Source: Mucilaginibacter flavus (GTDB taxonomy: Bacteria > Bacteroidota > Bacteroidia > Sphingobacteriales > Sphingobacteriaceae). From it: a DNA stretch of 64,000 nucleotides. Position 1 is the stretch's first letter. Every line of letters begins with the position of its first letter. The stretch is taken from contig NZ_JAUFPS010000023.1 in the NCBI RefSeq assembly GCF_030409315.1, positions 1-64,000 on the forward strand, given 5' to 3'. Shown here in pieces: positions 27,127 to 36,155 of the stretch. The translations under genes and the position numbers were made by a program. Below the pieces are notes generated by a model. It saw only the letters and a program-made list of their open reading frames with translations. It had not been told where the DNA came from and ran no database searches.

Positions 27127-27666
27127 GTGCTGCTGACAATTCGATTGATGCTTTTATTTTTCCTGATCGCCATTTTGTTGCAGGATTTTTGGTTCAGAGC
27201 GGTGCATTGGATATTCTTTCCTTTATTAACAATCGGGCTGTTCAGCCTACAGTTGGCGGAGACCCATGATTATCACATAGCGTTGCAGCAATCGATAATT
27301 AACCTGGCCTTTCTGTTGTTGATTTTTGCGCTGTTGACATTATACCTCTCGGTCAGGAAAAAAAAACTCATCAATATATCAAAAGGTATGTTGGGATGGG
27401 CAGACATTCTATTCTTGGTTGCCATAGCATTTTATTTGTCGGTCATTAATTTTTTATTTTTCTATATCGCCAGCATCCTGTCAACACTCTTATTATGGCT
27501 ATTATATAAAGGTATTACTGGGAATAAAAGCCGGCAGATACCATTGGCGGGTTTCCAATCCTTATTATTTATTGTATTTTTAGCAGGTGACTGGTGGTGT
27601 TTTCATATCCATATTACAGATGATTACTGGTTGCTCCGAAACCTTATGCCATGGATACAGCACTAA
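27127..27666 (+). CDS. Prepilin-peptidase-like membrane protein (A24 type, short form)
   Basis: A 179-residue membrane protein with about six helices and a GTG start directly after the pseudopilin stop. It lacks the N-terminal Cys-rich methylase domain of PilD. Two conserved-looking acidic sites fit the aspartyl peptidase core: Asp20 in LQDFWFRAVHW and Asp93 in LGWADILFL. The second site replaces the family GxGD with GWAD. It would cleave the pseudopilins encoded on both arms of the locus. The next gene starts 16 bases inside it. Confidence 0.7.
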   Translation: MLLTIRLMLLFFLIAILLQDFWFRAVHWIFFPLLTIGLFSLQLAETHDYHIALQQSIINLAFLLLIFALLTLYLSVRKKKLINISKGMLGWADILFLVAIAFYLSVINFLFFYIASILSTLLLWLLYKGITGNKSRQIPLAGFQSLLFIVFLAGDWWCFHIHITDDYWLLRNLMPWIQH

Positions 27667-29084
27667 AAATTATCTTACAGACCGAACACCTTCATCTCCT
27701 TTCTAAGGAGATGGCCTGGCATTACCGCGTACTGCCCAAAGGAAGCGCGGCAAACCGACTCCTGCTCTATTGTGAAGAGGGAGTAAATCAAAATAACTTA
27801 ACCGCCGAAATGGAGGTTTTAACGGGCAAAGATATTTTATTGGAACCCCTGCCAGGGGTAGAGATTTCCCGCCTGTTATCCACTTACTACATCAAAGACA
27901 ATGTCAATACAGGGGCGAAACAGGCCAGTGTTCGTCATGACGAGGATAATTTTTTGATGAACCTGATTGGTGAAGCCAAAAACCTGAAGAGTAGTGATAT
28001 TCATATAGAGCGGTATGAAAACCGCTGCCGGGTACGAATCCGTATTGACGGTAATATGGTTGAGCGGTATTTGCTCAAAGAAGAAGATTATCCTGCGTTG
28101 ATCAATAAGGTTAAGATCATGGGCAACCTGGATATTGCCGAAAAACGGCTTCCCCAGGACGGGCGTATTAGCTTCAGCCATCAGGGGCACCAGTTTGATA
28201 TTCGTGCTTCTATTTTGCCAACGCTTTATGGAGAAAAAGTGGTGCTGCGTTTGTTGAATAATGACGCCACAGACATCGATTTAAATAGTCTTGGCCTATC
28301 CGAATTCGACCTTGATAATTACCTGCAGGGGGCTAAACAACCTAATGGCATTCTACTGATCAGCGGGCCAACTGGGTCTGGGAAAACAACCACGTTGTAT
28401 GCCACTTTAAAATTGCTCAACAAGGAAACCCGAAATATTTTGACCATTGAAGACCCGGTGGAATATACACTGGAAGGCGTTAACCAGGTGCAACTGAAGG
28501 AGTCCATAGGTTTAACCTTTGCCGCCGCGTTGCGAACCTTTCTTAGGCAGGACCCTGATGTGATCATGGTAGGGGAGATTCGTGACACGGAAACCGCCAA
28601 CATGGCGATCCGGGCAGCGCTGACCGGCCACCTTGTACTATCTACCATTCATACAAATTCTGCATGGGGCACCGTTTCCAGGCTAATAGATATGGGCATT
28701 CCGTCGTATATGGTGGCTAATACCCTGAATACCACCGTGGCCCAGCGGTTGATTCGCCTCCTCTGCCCGCATTGTAAAAAAGCAGTTGCTATTGGTGCTT
28801 CCGTTTATCCAAAGCAGTTCAAACCTTTTTACGAAGTTACAGCGCACCATATCGCAATAGGATGCGAGCAATGCTACTATACGGGATATAAGGGAAGAAA
28901 AGCGGTATATGAGGTTATTCCGGTAGATATGGAACTGGCAGGGGAAATCAAAAACGGCAACATGCAGGTACAGAAACTCCTTGCGGATCGTGGAATTAAA
29001 ACTCTGGCAGAAAATGCCTTCGGCCTTTTTGCCGCCGGACTTACTTCGATAGATGAAATCTATCCCCTGTTATTTAACTATTAA
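27651..29084 (+). CDS. gspE: Secretion ATPase GspE/PilB family
   Basis: A 477-residue cytoplasmic hexameric ATPase that powers pseudopilus assembly. Walker A GPTGSGKTTTLY (239-250), Asp box TIEDPVEY (~265), Walker B IMVGEIRD (~305), His box HLVLSTIHTNSA (~327). A four-Cys zinc knuckle, CPHC (372-375) with CEQC (~405-408), is typical of T2SS GspE. It overlaps the peptidase gene and precedes the secretin by 8 bases. Confidence 0.95.
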   Translation: MDTALKIILQTEHLHLLSKEMAWHYRVLPKGSAANRLLLYCEEGVNQNNLTAEMEVLTGKDILLEPLPGVEISRLLSTYYIKDNVNTGAKQASVRHDEDNFLMNLIGEAKNLKSSDIHIERYENRCRVRIRIDGNMVERYLLKEEDYPALINKVKIMGNLDIAEKRLPQDGRISFSHQGHQFDIRASILPTLYGEKVVLRLLNNDATDIDLNSLGLSEFDLDNYLQGAKQPNGILLISGPTGSGKTTTLYATLKLLNKETRNILTIEDPVEYTLEGVNQVQLKESIGLTFAAALRTFLRQDPDVIMVGEIRDTETANMAIRAALTGHLVLSTIHTNSAWGTVSRLIDMGIPSYMVANTLNTTVAQRLIRLLCPHCKKAVAIGASVYPKQFKPFYEVTAHHIAIGCEQCYYTGYKGRKAVYEVIPVDMELAGEIKNGNMQVQKLLADRGIKTLAENAFGLFAAGLTSIDEIYPLLFNY

Positions 29085-29092
29085 TATTTGGT

Positions 29093-31030
29093 ATGCTAAA
29101 AAAAATTACCTGTCTTGTCTTTTGTATATTTTTTCTTCTTTCAGGAACCTTGGTTGCCAATGCTCAACAGCAGGACAGGATCTCGGCTATTAAGCAAAAA
29201 CTGGACGATTTGTCGGAAACAGTACCCGGTCTGAACCAGAAAGTTCAGCTGCTCGTTACGGGGGTATCCATTTATGATTACCTGAACGCCATCGCCCGTT
29301 CCAACAGCCTCAGTATTAGTTTGGACCCTGGAATGAATATTAACGTATCCGATACGTTTACCGGGGTTACAGCCAGTAATATCCTGCTTCTACTGGCCCA
29401 AAAATATAGCCTGGATATTTCCGTTATCGGTTCTATTATCAATATCGGCCCTTATAAAAATCCTAATCAATTTGTCAAACCACCACCTAAAGATCTTGGA
29501 GTTACCTATAACGCAACGGCGAACACGCTTTCACTGTCGTTATCCAACGATAGTCTTCCCGCTGTGACACGAAAAATAACCCAGCTATCGGGTAAAAATA
29601 TAGTGGTTCCGGGTGCCTTACAAGGAAAGCTGGTAAGTGCCTATATTGCTGCGGCACCAATCGAAACCGCGTTGAGTAAACTGGCGTTCGCCAACGAAAT
29701 CAAAATGGTACACAGCGCTGACGATTTTTATTTGTTTCAGCCACTGGAGGAAAACGAGGAGGTTTATATCAACGGCGATAAAAATACAGCAGTTAGAAAA
29801 ACCTTCCGGAACTCGGGACAGCAGAGTGGCGCTGCTTCTTCCGGCTTGTTTTCACGAATGGTGAACGGGCAGAAGCTGATCTCTGTAGATGCCCTGAATT
29901 CCCCCATCATTGACCTGGTCAAACACGCCTCGCAGGAGGCAGGTAAAAACTATGCTCTTTACTCTGACATTAAAGGTATGATCACCCTGCACGTTAATGA
30001 CGTTAGCTATGATGATCTCCTTGGATTACTGTTTAAGAGCACGGAATATACGTTTCACGCGGAAAAAGGCATTTACGTTATTGGCGATCGCAAGCTGGAA
30101 GGATTACGTACCTACAGGGCAATCCGCCTGCAAAACCGTGCCATTGATACGGTTTTAACGATGATTCCGGCAGATTGGAAACGTAGTATTGAAATCAAGG
30201 AATTCCGGGAGCAAAATACGCTACTCCTTTCCGGGTCGGGTGCGCAGCTCGATGAGGTGGAAGGTTTTATCAAACAGTTGGATGTTTTGGTACCCGTGGT
30301 GCTGATTGAAGTAACCATGATCGACGTTCACAAGACGAGGACGGTTTCAACGGGGATCTCTGCAGGTGTTTCAGACAGTGTTAAAACAGGAGGGTCGGTG
30401 CTGCCCGGTTTAGATTATACTTTTGGCACCAAGGGAATCAATGATTTTTTAAACAGTGTAGGTAAAGCGACATCGATCAATCTTGGCCATGTGGTGCCCA
30501 ATTTTTATGTTCGGCTTCAGGCATTGGAGAAAAATGATAACATTGATGTTCGCTCTGTACCCAAATTAACAGCATTAAACGGGCATTCCGCTACGTTGAG
30601 CATAGGCAGTAAGCGTTATTATAAAAATACCACGCAGAATGTTATTCCGTCCATTCAAAGCGCTCAATCTATTTTTACCAACGTATATCAGGAGGTGAAC
30701 GCAGATCTTTCAATAGCCATCAAACCGGTAGTGTCGGGTAATGACCAGGTTACACTTGGGATCAAAGTAAATATATCCGATTTTACTGCTATCCCCACAG
30801 ACGGATCACCTCCGCCGCAAGCCATCAGTAAATTTGAAACCAGTCTTAGGGTTCATAACGAAGATACCATCGTTTTGGGTGGCCTGGAGCGAACCGAAAC
30901 CGATGACAGCGGTTCCGGCATTCCCATTTTATCAAGGATTCCTATTTTGAAATGGATTTTTAGCAGCCGTAGCAGGACTAAATCCAAGGTAGTTACTGTA
31001 CTATTTATCAAATCCACTATCATCCGGTAA
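29093..31030 (+). CDS. gspD: Outer-membrane secretin GspD/PilQ family
   Basis: A 645-residue secretin with a signal peptide ending near VANAQQ. The N-terminal ~30-230 holds STN/N0-like and N1-like domains (ITGVSIYDYLNAIARSN-like start at ~58). Further N-domain repeats reach ~400, including LDEVEGFIKQLDVLVPVVLI. The secretin pore domain (~430-645) ends with the typical DTIVLGGLERTETDDSGSG then IPILSRIPIL. It forms the outer-membrane channel. No pilotin-binding S domain is obvious; the FN3 lipoprotein on the other arm may serve as a partner. Confidence 0.93.
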   Translation: MLKKITCLVFCIFFLLSGTLVANAQQQDRISAIKQKLDDLSETVPGLNQKVQLLVTGVSIYDYLNAIARSNSLSISLDPGMNINVSDTFTGVTASNILLLLAQKYSLDISVIGSIINIGPYKNPNQFVKPPPKDLGVTYNATANTLSLSLSNDSLPAVTRKITQLSGKNIVVPGALQGKLVSAYIAAAPIETALSKLAFANEIKMVHSADDFYLFQPLEENEEVYINGDKNTAVRKTFRNSGQQSGAASSGLFSRMVNGQKLISVDALNSPIIDLVKHASQEAGKNYALYSDIKGMITLHVNDVSYDDLLGLLFKSTEYTFHAEKGIYVIGDRKLEGLRTYRAIRLQNRAIDTVLTMIPADWKRSIEIKEFREQNTLLLSGSGAQLDEVEGFIKQLDVLVPVVLIEVTMIDVHKTRTVSTGISAGVSDSVKTGGSVLPGLDYTFGTKGINDFLNSVGKATSINLGHVVPNFYVRLQALEKNDNIDVRSVPKLTALNGHSATLSIGSKRYYKNTTQNVIPSIQSAQSIFTNVYQEVNADLSIAIKPVVSGNDQVTLGIKVNISDFTAIPTDGSPPPQAISKFETSLRVHNEDTIVLGGLERTETDDSGSGIPILSRIPILKWIFSSRSRTKSKVVTVLFIKSTIIR

Positions 31031-31032
31031 TT

Positions 31033-32247
31033 ATGAGTATCCTATCACCTTTTTACAGTATCAGCCAGGCGGCGGGTATCGCGGTTGATATCAGGCAGGA
31101 TGGATCGTACCTGATTAACTGCTGCCAGGTGATAACCGACCGGAAACAGTTAACGATTGAAAAAAAGATCACCGATCTCGACAACGCAGACGCACTTGGC
31201 GGACAGCTTAACCCCAAAATTCCAGTCACATTGAACCTTTCGGGCAAAGGGGTGCTTATCAAGCAAATAGGCGGTGTAAACGAAGTACAACAAGATCCCG
31301 ATAAGATATTTCCTGATCTTAACACCGCGGACTTTTACCTGCAGCAATTCCTCTCGGGCGATCAGTTATTTGTATCCGTGATCAGGAAGAATGTGGCCGA
31401 TCACTGGATCGGGATATTGGAGCAGTTGGGCTACAGTGTTCTATCGCTAAGCCTCGGTCCCTTTCCGCTTTCGAATGTAATGGATCAGCTTAATATTTAC
31501 GAAGGCGACATAAACTTGAACGGTTTTCGGATAAAGAGAGATGAACAGATGAACTGGACGGCCTTAGAATACTCCCCACAATATATTTCGCCTTTTGCTT
31601 TAAAGATGGGATCTGAGCCCGTAGGGCAACAATTGATATTACCCTATGCCACCGCCTTTCAACTGGTGCTGTTTAGCAACTTAAGTCCTGTACAAGCCAT
31701 TGTAGAACGGCTTGATTTGCAATACAATAAGGTTATTGACATTAAAAAGCTGAAGATGACCGGAGCGCTTATTCTTGGTTTCTTCTTTATTTTTTTGCTG
31801 CTCAATGTGATTGTTCTTTCGTGGCTAAACGCAGAAAATTCACTTCTTGATAGTAAGGTGAGCGTTTCGGCAAACAGTAATAGCGATATGGAAGCCCTTA
31901 CCGCGCAGATCAAAGCTAAAGAAATGCTCCTCGACGATATTGGCTGGGACGGGGCTATTAATAAAGCGCGCTTTATCGACCAGCTGGCTGCGCTGCTACC
32001 CGAAGAGATCACGTTGGGTGATATGGCTATAAATCCGCTGGACAACGCCAATAACAAGGACACCCGGCAACTGCATTTTTCTGATCATCGGATACGGTTA
32101 TCCGGCAGTTCGCAACAGGTAGTTGCCGTTAACGAGTGGGTGGCAAGGATTAAAACATTGAAGTGGGTAAAAAGCGCCGAACTGGAAAGTTTTGATTATG
32201 ATAGCGACCAGCAGACAGGTAAGTTCAACATTATTATAAGATACTAA
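31033..32247 (+). CDS. GspL/PilM-PilN-like assembly platform protein
   Basis: A 404-residue protein two bases after the secretin. Residues ~1-235 form a cytoplasmic domain, probably a diverged actin-like PilM/GspL fold. One transmembrane helix lies at ~242-265 (ALILGFFFIFLLLNVIVLSW). A short coiled coil (~270-300) then leads to a periplasmic PilN/GspL-like domain (LAALLPEEITLGDMAINPL). This order equals GspL, or PilM fused to PilN. It would tie the ATPase to the inner-membrane platform. Assigned from architecture and place, not from strong motifs. Confidence 0.75.
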   Translation: MSILSPFYSISQAAGIAVDIRQDGSYLINCCQVITDRKQLTIEKKITDLDNADALGGQLNPKIPVTLNLSGKGVLIKQIGGVNEVQQDPDKIFPDLNTADFYLQQFLSGDQLFVSVIRKNVADHWIGILEQLGYSVLSLSLGPFPLSNVMDQLNIYEGDINLNGFRIKRDEQMNWTALEYSPQYISPFALKMGSEPVGQQLILPYATAFQLVLFSNLSPVQAIVERLDLQYNKVIDIKKLKMTGALILGFFFIFLLLNVIVLSWLNAENSLLDSKVSVSANSNSDMEALTAQIKAKEMLLDDIGWDGAINKARFIDQLAALLPEEITLGDMAINPLDNANNKDTRQLHFSDHRIRLSGSSQQVVAVNEWVARIKTLKWVKSAELESFDYDSDQQTGKFNIIIRY

Positions 32248-32248
32248 A

Positions 32249-32767
32249 ATGCTGAAAAACATCAGGAAAGATTATTTACTTATAGCGGGATCAATATTGT
32301 TTTTCCTGGTGTGTTATCGTTTTTCATTTAGCCATACTGTAGAGGCCTGGAAACTTCGGCGGGAACTTGAGCAAAAAATCAAAGCCTCTGCTGATCTTTC
32401 CTACCAGCCCGGTTACCTGGAACGTAAAGACAACAATCTGAATCATATTATCAATAGGTTTAAAATTGATACCGCCACGCTGCGAAGTAATATGATCACG
32501 ACGATTGCGCTAAAGGCAGAAAAACAGCGGGTAAGGCTGTCGCGGGTACCTGTTCAGTCAGTTTCTAATTCAGGCGACAAATATATTGTTCAAGGGTTGG
32601 ATTTTGAAGGGGATTATTTCTCATTATGTAGGCTGCTCGGGCAATTGCAGTATTCAGAAGGCATCGGTCTGGTACGCGCTGTGGATATTACATCCGTTAA
32701 AACGACTGATAATAGTTCGGCGATAAAAAAGCTCAACATGCGGTTATTTATTGCCACTATTAAATAA
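32249..32767 (+). CDS. GspM/PilO-like inner-membrane platform protein
   Basis: A 172-residue bitopic protein. A transmembrane helix at ~10-26 (LLIAGSILFFLVCYRF) is followed by a charged coiled coil (VEAWKLRRELEQKI) and a C-terminal alpha-beta domain (YIVQGLDFEGDYFSLCRLL), the architecture of GspM and PilO. One base separates it from the GspL-like gene. Last gene of the left secretion operon. Confidence 0.75.
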   Translation: MLKNIRKDYLLIAGSILFFLVCYRFSFSHTVEAWKLRRELEQKIKASADLSYQPGYLERKDNNLNHIINRFKIDTATLRSNMITTIALKAEKQRVRLSRVPVQSVSNSGDKYIVQGLDFEGDYFSLCRLLGQLQYSEGIGLVRAVDITSVKTTDNSSAIKKLNMRLFIATIK

Positions 32768-33256
32768 CCTTGCTTTGTAAAACCGGCATATTACAACGTT
32801 TAGTTTGACCCATGCTAAAAAGAGTCCCGGCATAGATTTTTTTAGCAAAAAATGTTTCATGTGTTAAAATTATAACATGAAAATGTAAAATAATATATTC
32901 TATGTTTCGCTTGGCGATATGGCTTGTAAGCTATATTTTTAGCAAAAATTAATAACCTTATCTACAATGAAAATCTTTCACTACCGTCGCCATATATCAT
33001 ATATGGTTAAAATAAATCCTCGTTTATTTGTAAGTCTTTTAAATCAATAGCTGCAAGGTTTTTTTTCTGGCGGTAGGGGTATGATCAATCGGATCTCCCA
33101 CAATTTTAACTAAAACTTGGCCCAGCTGGATGTATGGTGTCCGATAGTGGTTGGACCAAACAAATTCAATACCCTATAATGCTGATCAGAAATGATGGTC
33201 AGTATGGAACAGATAATCCCGTATTCCTAATCAACAACACCCCTCAAATTTTAATA
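32768..33256. other. Intergenic region between secretion operon and cargo-like genes
   Basis: It contains a hairpin at 32855-32882 (TTTCATGT and ACATGAAA arms) that may end the left operon. The rest is A/T-rich with no supported ORF; an in-frame ATG at 33134 would extend the next gene but would bury its signal peptide. Confidence 0.5.
32855..32882 (+). terminator. Hairpin after the left secretion operon
   Basis: Eight-base perfect arms TTTCATGT/ACATGAAA around a 12-base A/T loop, about 90 bases after the last stop. No strong T-run follows, so termination is only a possibility. Confidence 0.35.
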
Positions 33257-34168
33257 ATGAAACATCTCCATCTTATCACACTAGTCTTACTGTTTACTGC
33301 GTTTTCATCACAGGCGCAAAATACATTTCCGTCAACCGGAAATGTCGGTATCGGAACAACATCGCCCGCATCTGCATTGGATGTTAACGGTGCTATAGCA
33401 CTCAGGGGGGTAACTGCATATGAGTCAAAAGCCTTTGCAACGGCCTCTGACGGCACTGTTGTAGTTGCAAGCGGAGCACGGATAAGAGGGACCTATACGT
33501 TAACCTTTGAAGCGGGGTACCGCCTACAGACTGTAGTTTTGCTTGCAAACGCCACCCAGTATGATTACAACAGCTGCTCCTTGTCTGTACTAAGTAATAC
33601 TTACTATAATAGTTCTGTAGTAATGTCGAATTTTCGTTTCGTATTTAGTTCAGATAACTCGGTAGTTTATCTTGTTTTTGACATCTCAAACAGGAATGGC
33701 GGAGCGTTGGTTACTGCCATCTTTAACGGCACTGGTGTTTATCCCCCCCAATGGGGCGGCATATTGCCAGCATCGCCCAACGCTGGCGGCCTTTATCCAT
33801 TGGTAGTTAATATGGGTAAAGTTGGCATCAATACTACAGATACCAAAGGTTATAATTTTGCTGTAAACGGAAACGCGATTGCCACATCCATGACAGTAAA
33901 GCTTTATGCTAACTGGCCCGATTACGTTTTTAAACCCGATTATGTATTGCCTGCCCTAACGGATGTAAAAACATACATCGACCAAAATCATCACCTGCCC
34001 GAAGTTCCGTCAGAACAGGAAGTTGCCAAAAAAGGGTTGAACCTGGGCGAGATGAACCGCCTGCTGCTTAAAAAAATGGAAGAAATGACGCTATATATGA
34101 TAGAAGCGAAAGAAGATATCGATCAATTAAAAAAGCAAGTAAAAGATTTAAAGAAAAAAGTAAAATAG
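33257..34168 (+). CDS. Secreted WPDYVF-domain surface protein 1
   Basis: A 303-residue protein with a signal peptide ending near SSQAQ. The mature start carries STGNVGIGTTSPASALDVNG, a repeat typical of Bacteroidota tail-fibre-like surface proteins. A beta-rich middle follows. The last ~95 residues are a conserved domain: NWPDYVFKPDYVLPALTDVK, then HHLPEVPSEQEV, LNLGEMNRLLLKK and a Lys-rich coiled coil. Such C-termini are widespread in Bacteroidota exported proteins; their role is unknown to me. It is the first of three consecutive paralogues between the secretion operons, so secretion by that machine is suspected. Confidence 0.8.
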   Translation: MKHLHLITLVLLFTAFSSQAQNTFPSTGNVGIGTTSPASALDVNGAIALRGVTAYESKAFATASDGTVVVASGARIRGTYTLTFEAGYRLQTVVLLANATQYDYNSCSLSVLSNTYYNSSVVMSNFRFVFSSDNSVVYLVFDISNRNGGALVTAIFNGTGVYPPQWGGILPASPNAGGLYPLVVNMGKVGINTTDTKGYNFAVNGNAIATSMTVKLYANWPDYVFKPDYVLPALTDVKTYIDQNHHLPEVPSEQEVAKKGLNLGEMNRLLLKKMEEMTLYMIEAKEDIDQLKKQVKDLKKKVK

Positions 34169-34172
34169 ATAT

Positions 34173-35219
34173 ATGAAAAGAGTTTTAGTACCGCTGGTGT
34201 TTAGTTTAACCAGTTTACATTTAGCAAACGCCCAAACCAAAACCGTTACGGTAGATGCTAACGATATCCTGAATAATAATACCAAAATAGTTGCCCAAAC
34301 TTCGTCGGGGCAAACGTTTTTTACCGGTCACCAAATTGGTTCGGGATATTATTTTCCTGCTTCAGGAATTTTTCGCGCTATTACGGATAATCCGGCTGGG
34401 GCAGGAAATTATTATTACGACGGTTTAACCAATGGTGCAATCAATTTCAGTGTTCGGGCAGATGGGCAAGGATATTTTGCCGGCAATGTAGGTGTGGGTA
34501 CATCAAACCCACAAACGGCGCTGCACACTGTAAGTTCCGGCGCTGGTTTAGATGCCGGGAACATAAACTTTGCAAGTGCAGGCGGATTATTGATCCAGGC
34601 TAATACCGGCGGACGTACAACCGCAACTGGAGCGCAGCTGGAGTTTGCCCTGCCTGCAAATACCGATGGCTCAAATACATGGGGCCAAGCCCGCATCATT
34701 ACAGTTGCGGGAAACGCAAATACTTCAGATGCGACCGGTAAAATGATTTTAGGTACCCGGAGAATGTTTAACAAACTTGGAACCGGGGGCCAATGGTACT
34801 ATGGTAACGATTTGGTTATTGACGGCGCAGGGAATATAGGTATTGGCACATTAACACCTAAAGAAGCCTTATCTGTGAATGGCAATATCCGCTCAAAACA
34901 GGTAAAAGTGGAAGTTGTTAACTGGCCCGATTACGTTTTTACACCCGATTACCAACTACCATCTCTTACCGATACAAAAGCCTACATCGATCAAAATCAT
35001 CATCTTCCAGAAATTCCGTCAGAGGTAGAAGTTGCCAAAGACGGACTTAACCTGGGCGAGATGAACAGGCTGCTGCTTAAGAAGGTGGAAGAGCTGACGC
35101 TGTATTTGATTGAAAAGGATAAGCAAGATATAGAAAATACAGATCAACTTAAGATTATGTCACAAGAAATTGCCGATCTAAAAAAGCAAGTTATTCACCT
35201 TAACAAAAAAACAACTTAA
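34173..35219 (+). CDS. Secreted WPDYVF-domain surface protein 2
   Basis: A 348-residue paralogue starting 4 bases after copy 1. Signal peptide ending near LANAQT; then a beta-rich N-terminal part with a VGVGTSNPQTALHTV repeat (~110) and a second IGIGTLTPKEALSVNGNI (~235). The C-terminal domain (~250-345) reads NWPDYVFTPDYQLPSLTDTK, HHLPEIPSEVEV and LNLGEMNRLLLKKVEELTLY, then a coiled coil. The VGIGT-type repeats plus a coiled-coil end suggest a trimeric fibre. Confidence 0.8.
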   Translation: MKRVLVPLVFSLTSLHLANAQTKTVTVDANDILNNNTKIVAQTSSGQTFFTGHQIGSGYYFPASGIFRAITDNPAGAGNYYYDGLTNGAINFSVRADGQGYFAGNVGVGTSNPQTALHTVSSGAGLDAGNINFASAGGLLIQANTGGRTTATGAQLEFALPANTDGSNTWGQARIITVAGNANTSDATGKMILGTRRMFNKLGTGGQWYYGNDLVIDGAGNIGIGTLTPKEALSVNGNIRSKQVKVEVVNWPDYVFTPDYQLPSLTDTKAYIDQNHHLPEIPSEVEVAKDGLNLGEMNRLLLKKVEELTLYLIEKDKQDIENTDQLKIMSQEIADLKKQVIHLNKKTT

Positions 35220-36134
35220 ATGAAAAAGTTAATATTCTTATTTGTCGTACTGATACCGGTATTTGCAAAAGCGCAGTATAGCACTAATATAGTAGGCGAT
35301 AACTCCACCATATATGTGTACGTAGGCACAATTAATGTTACCTCTTCGGATTTAGGAAATTTTAATAAATTAAAGGTAGACATATTTGGCGGAGCCTGGG
35401 AATCTGATACCAATGGCGAGACCACCTATTATATAGCAAATCGTAATGGTTTAAGTGTAAATCAGGTTACTTTAGGTAGCTCAAGCGGAAACAGCTTTAC
35501 CTTGAAAGCGTACCAAAGCGGAACGTCAACTAACTTTTATGTTGTCACTACGGGTGCCAGGTATAAATCTTTTTCCATCAAATCGTTCCTGCTTTCACCC
35601 AATAATGCAGCTAATCAGTTGGTGACTTTATCAACTACAACAACAGCACCTGCTAATGAAATTGCATTGACTGTTATACCGGTAATGTATACCGATCTCA
35701 ATGGCAACTTGGGCTTAAATACATTATCTCCCGATCCCGCTTACCGCTTATCAGTAAATGGGAAGATCAGGGCCAAAGAAATCAGGGTAGAAACTGGTTG
35801 GGCCGATTATGTTTTTGATAAAAGCTATGAATTGCCTGACCTTGTTAATGTGAAAGCTTACATCGCTCAAAACCATCACCTGCCCGAAATTCCGTCTGAA
35901 GCGGAAGTAGCTAAAAACGGCCTTAACCTGGGCGAGATGAACAGGCTGCTGCTTAAGAAGGTGGAGGAGTTGACTTTGTACCTGATTGAGAAGGATAAGG
36001 AAATGAAAAAGCAAAGGGATCTAATTGACAGCCAGGCAAAAAAAAACAAGGCGCAGCAGGTTATAAATGAAAGCAACGAGGCCCGGTTGAAAGCGATAGA
36101 AGGCAGCCTTAGTCGATCAGCAAAGAAACAATAA
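35220..36134 (+). CDS. Secreted WPDYVF-domain surface protein 3
   Basis: A 304-residue paralogue whose ATG directly follows the copy 2 stop. Signal peptide ending near VFAKAQY. The N-terminal ~150 residues are beta-rich and unlike copies 1 and 2. The C-terminal domain starts with the variant GWADYVFDKSYELPDL, followed by HHLPEIPSEAEV and LNLGEMNRLLLKKVEELTLY and a long Lys/Gln-rich coiled coil. It ends 21 bases before the first RHS gene, so the three genes and the RHS pair may form one transcript. Confidence 0.8.
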   Translation: MKKLIFLFVVLIPVFAKAQYSTNIVGDNSTIYVYVGTINVTSSDLGNFNKLKVDIFGGAWESDTNGETTYYIANRNGLSVNQVTLGSSSGNSFTLKAYQSGTSTNFYVVTTGARYKSFSIKSFLLSPNNAANQLVTLSTTTTAPANEIALTVIPVMYTDLNGNLGLNTLSPDPAYRLSVNGKIRAKEIRVETGWADYVFDKSYELPDLVNVKAYIAQNHHLPEIPSEAEVAKNGLNLGEMNRLLLKKVEELTLYLIEKDKEMKKQRDLIDSQAKKNKAQQVINESNEARLKAIEGSLSRSAKKQ

Positions 36135-36155
36135 TTCACTTTTTTTCAAATTACG

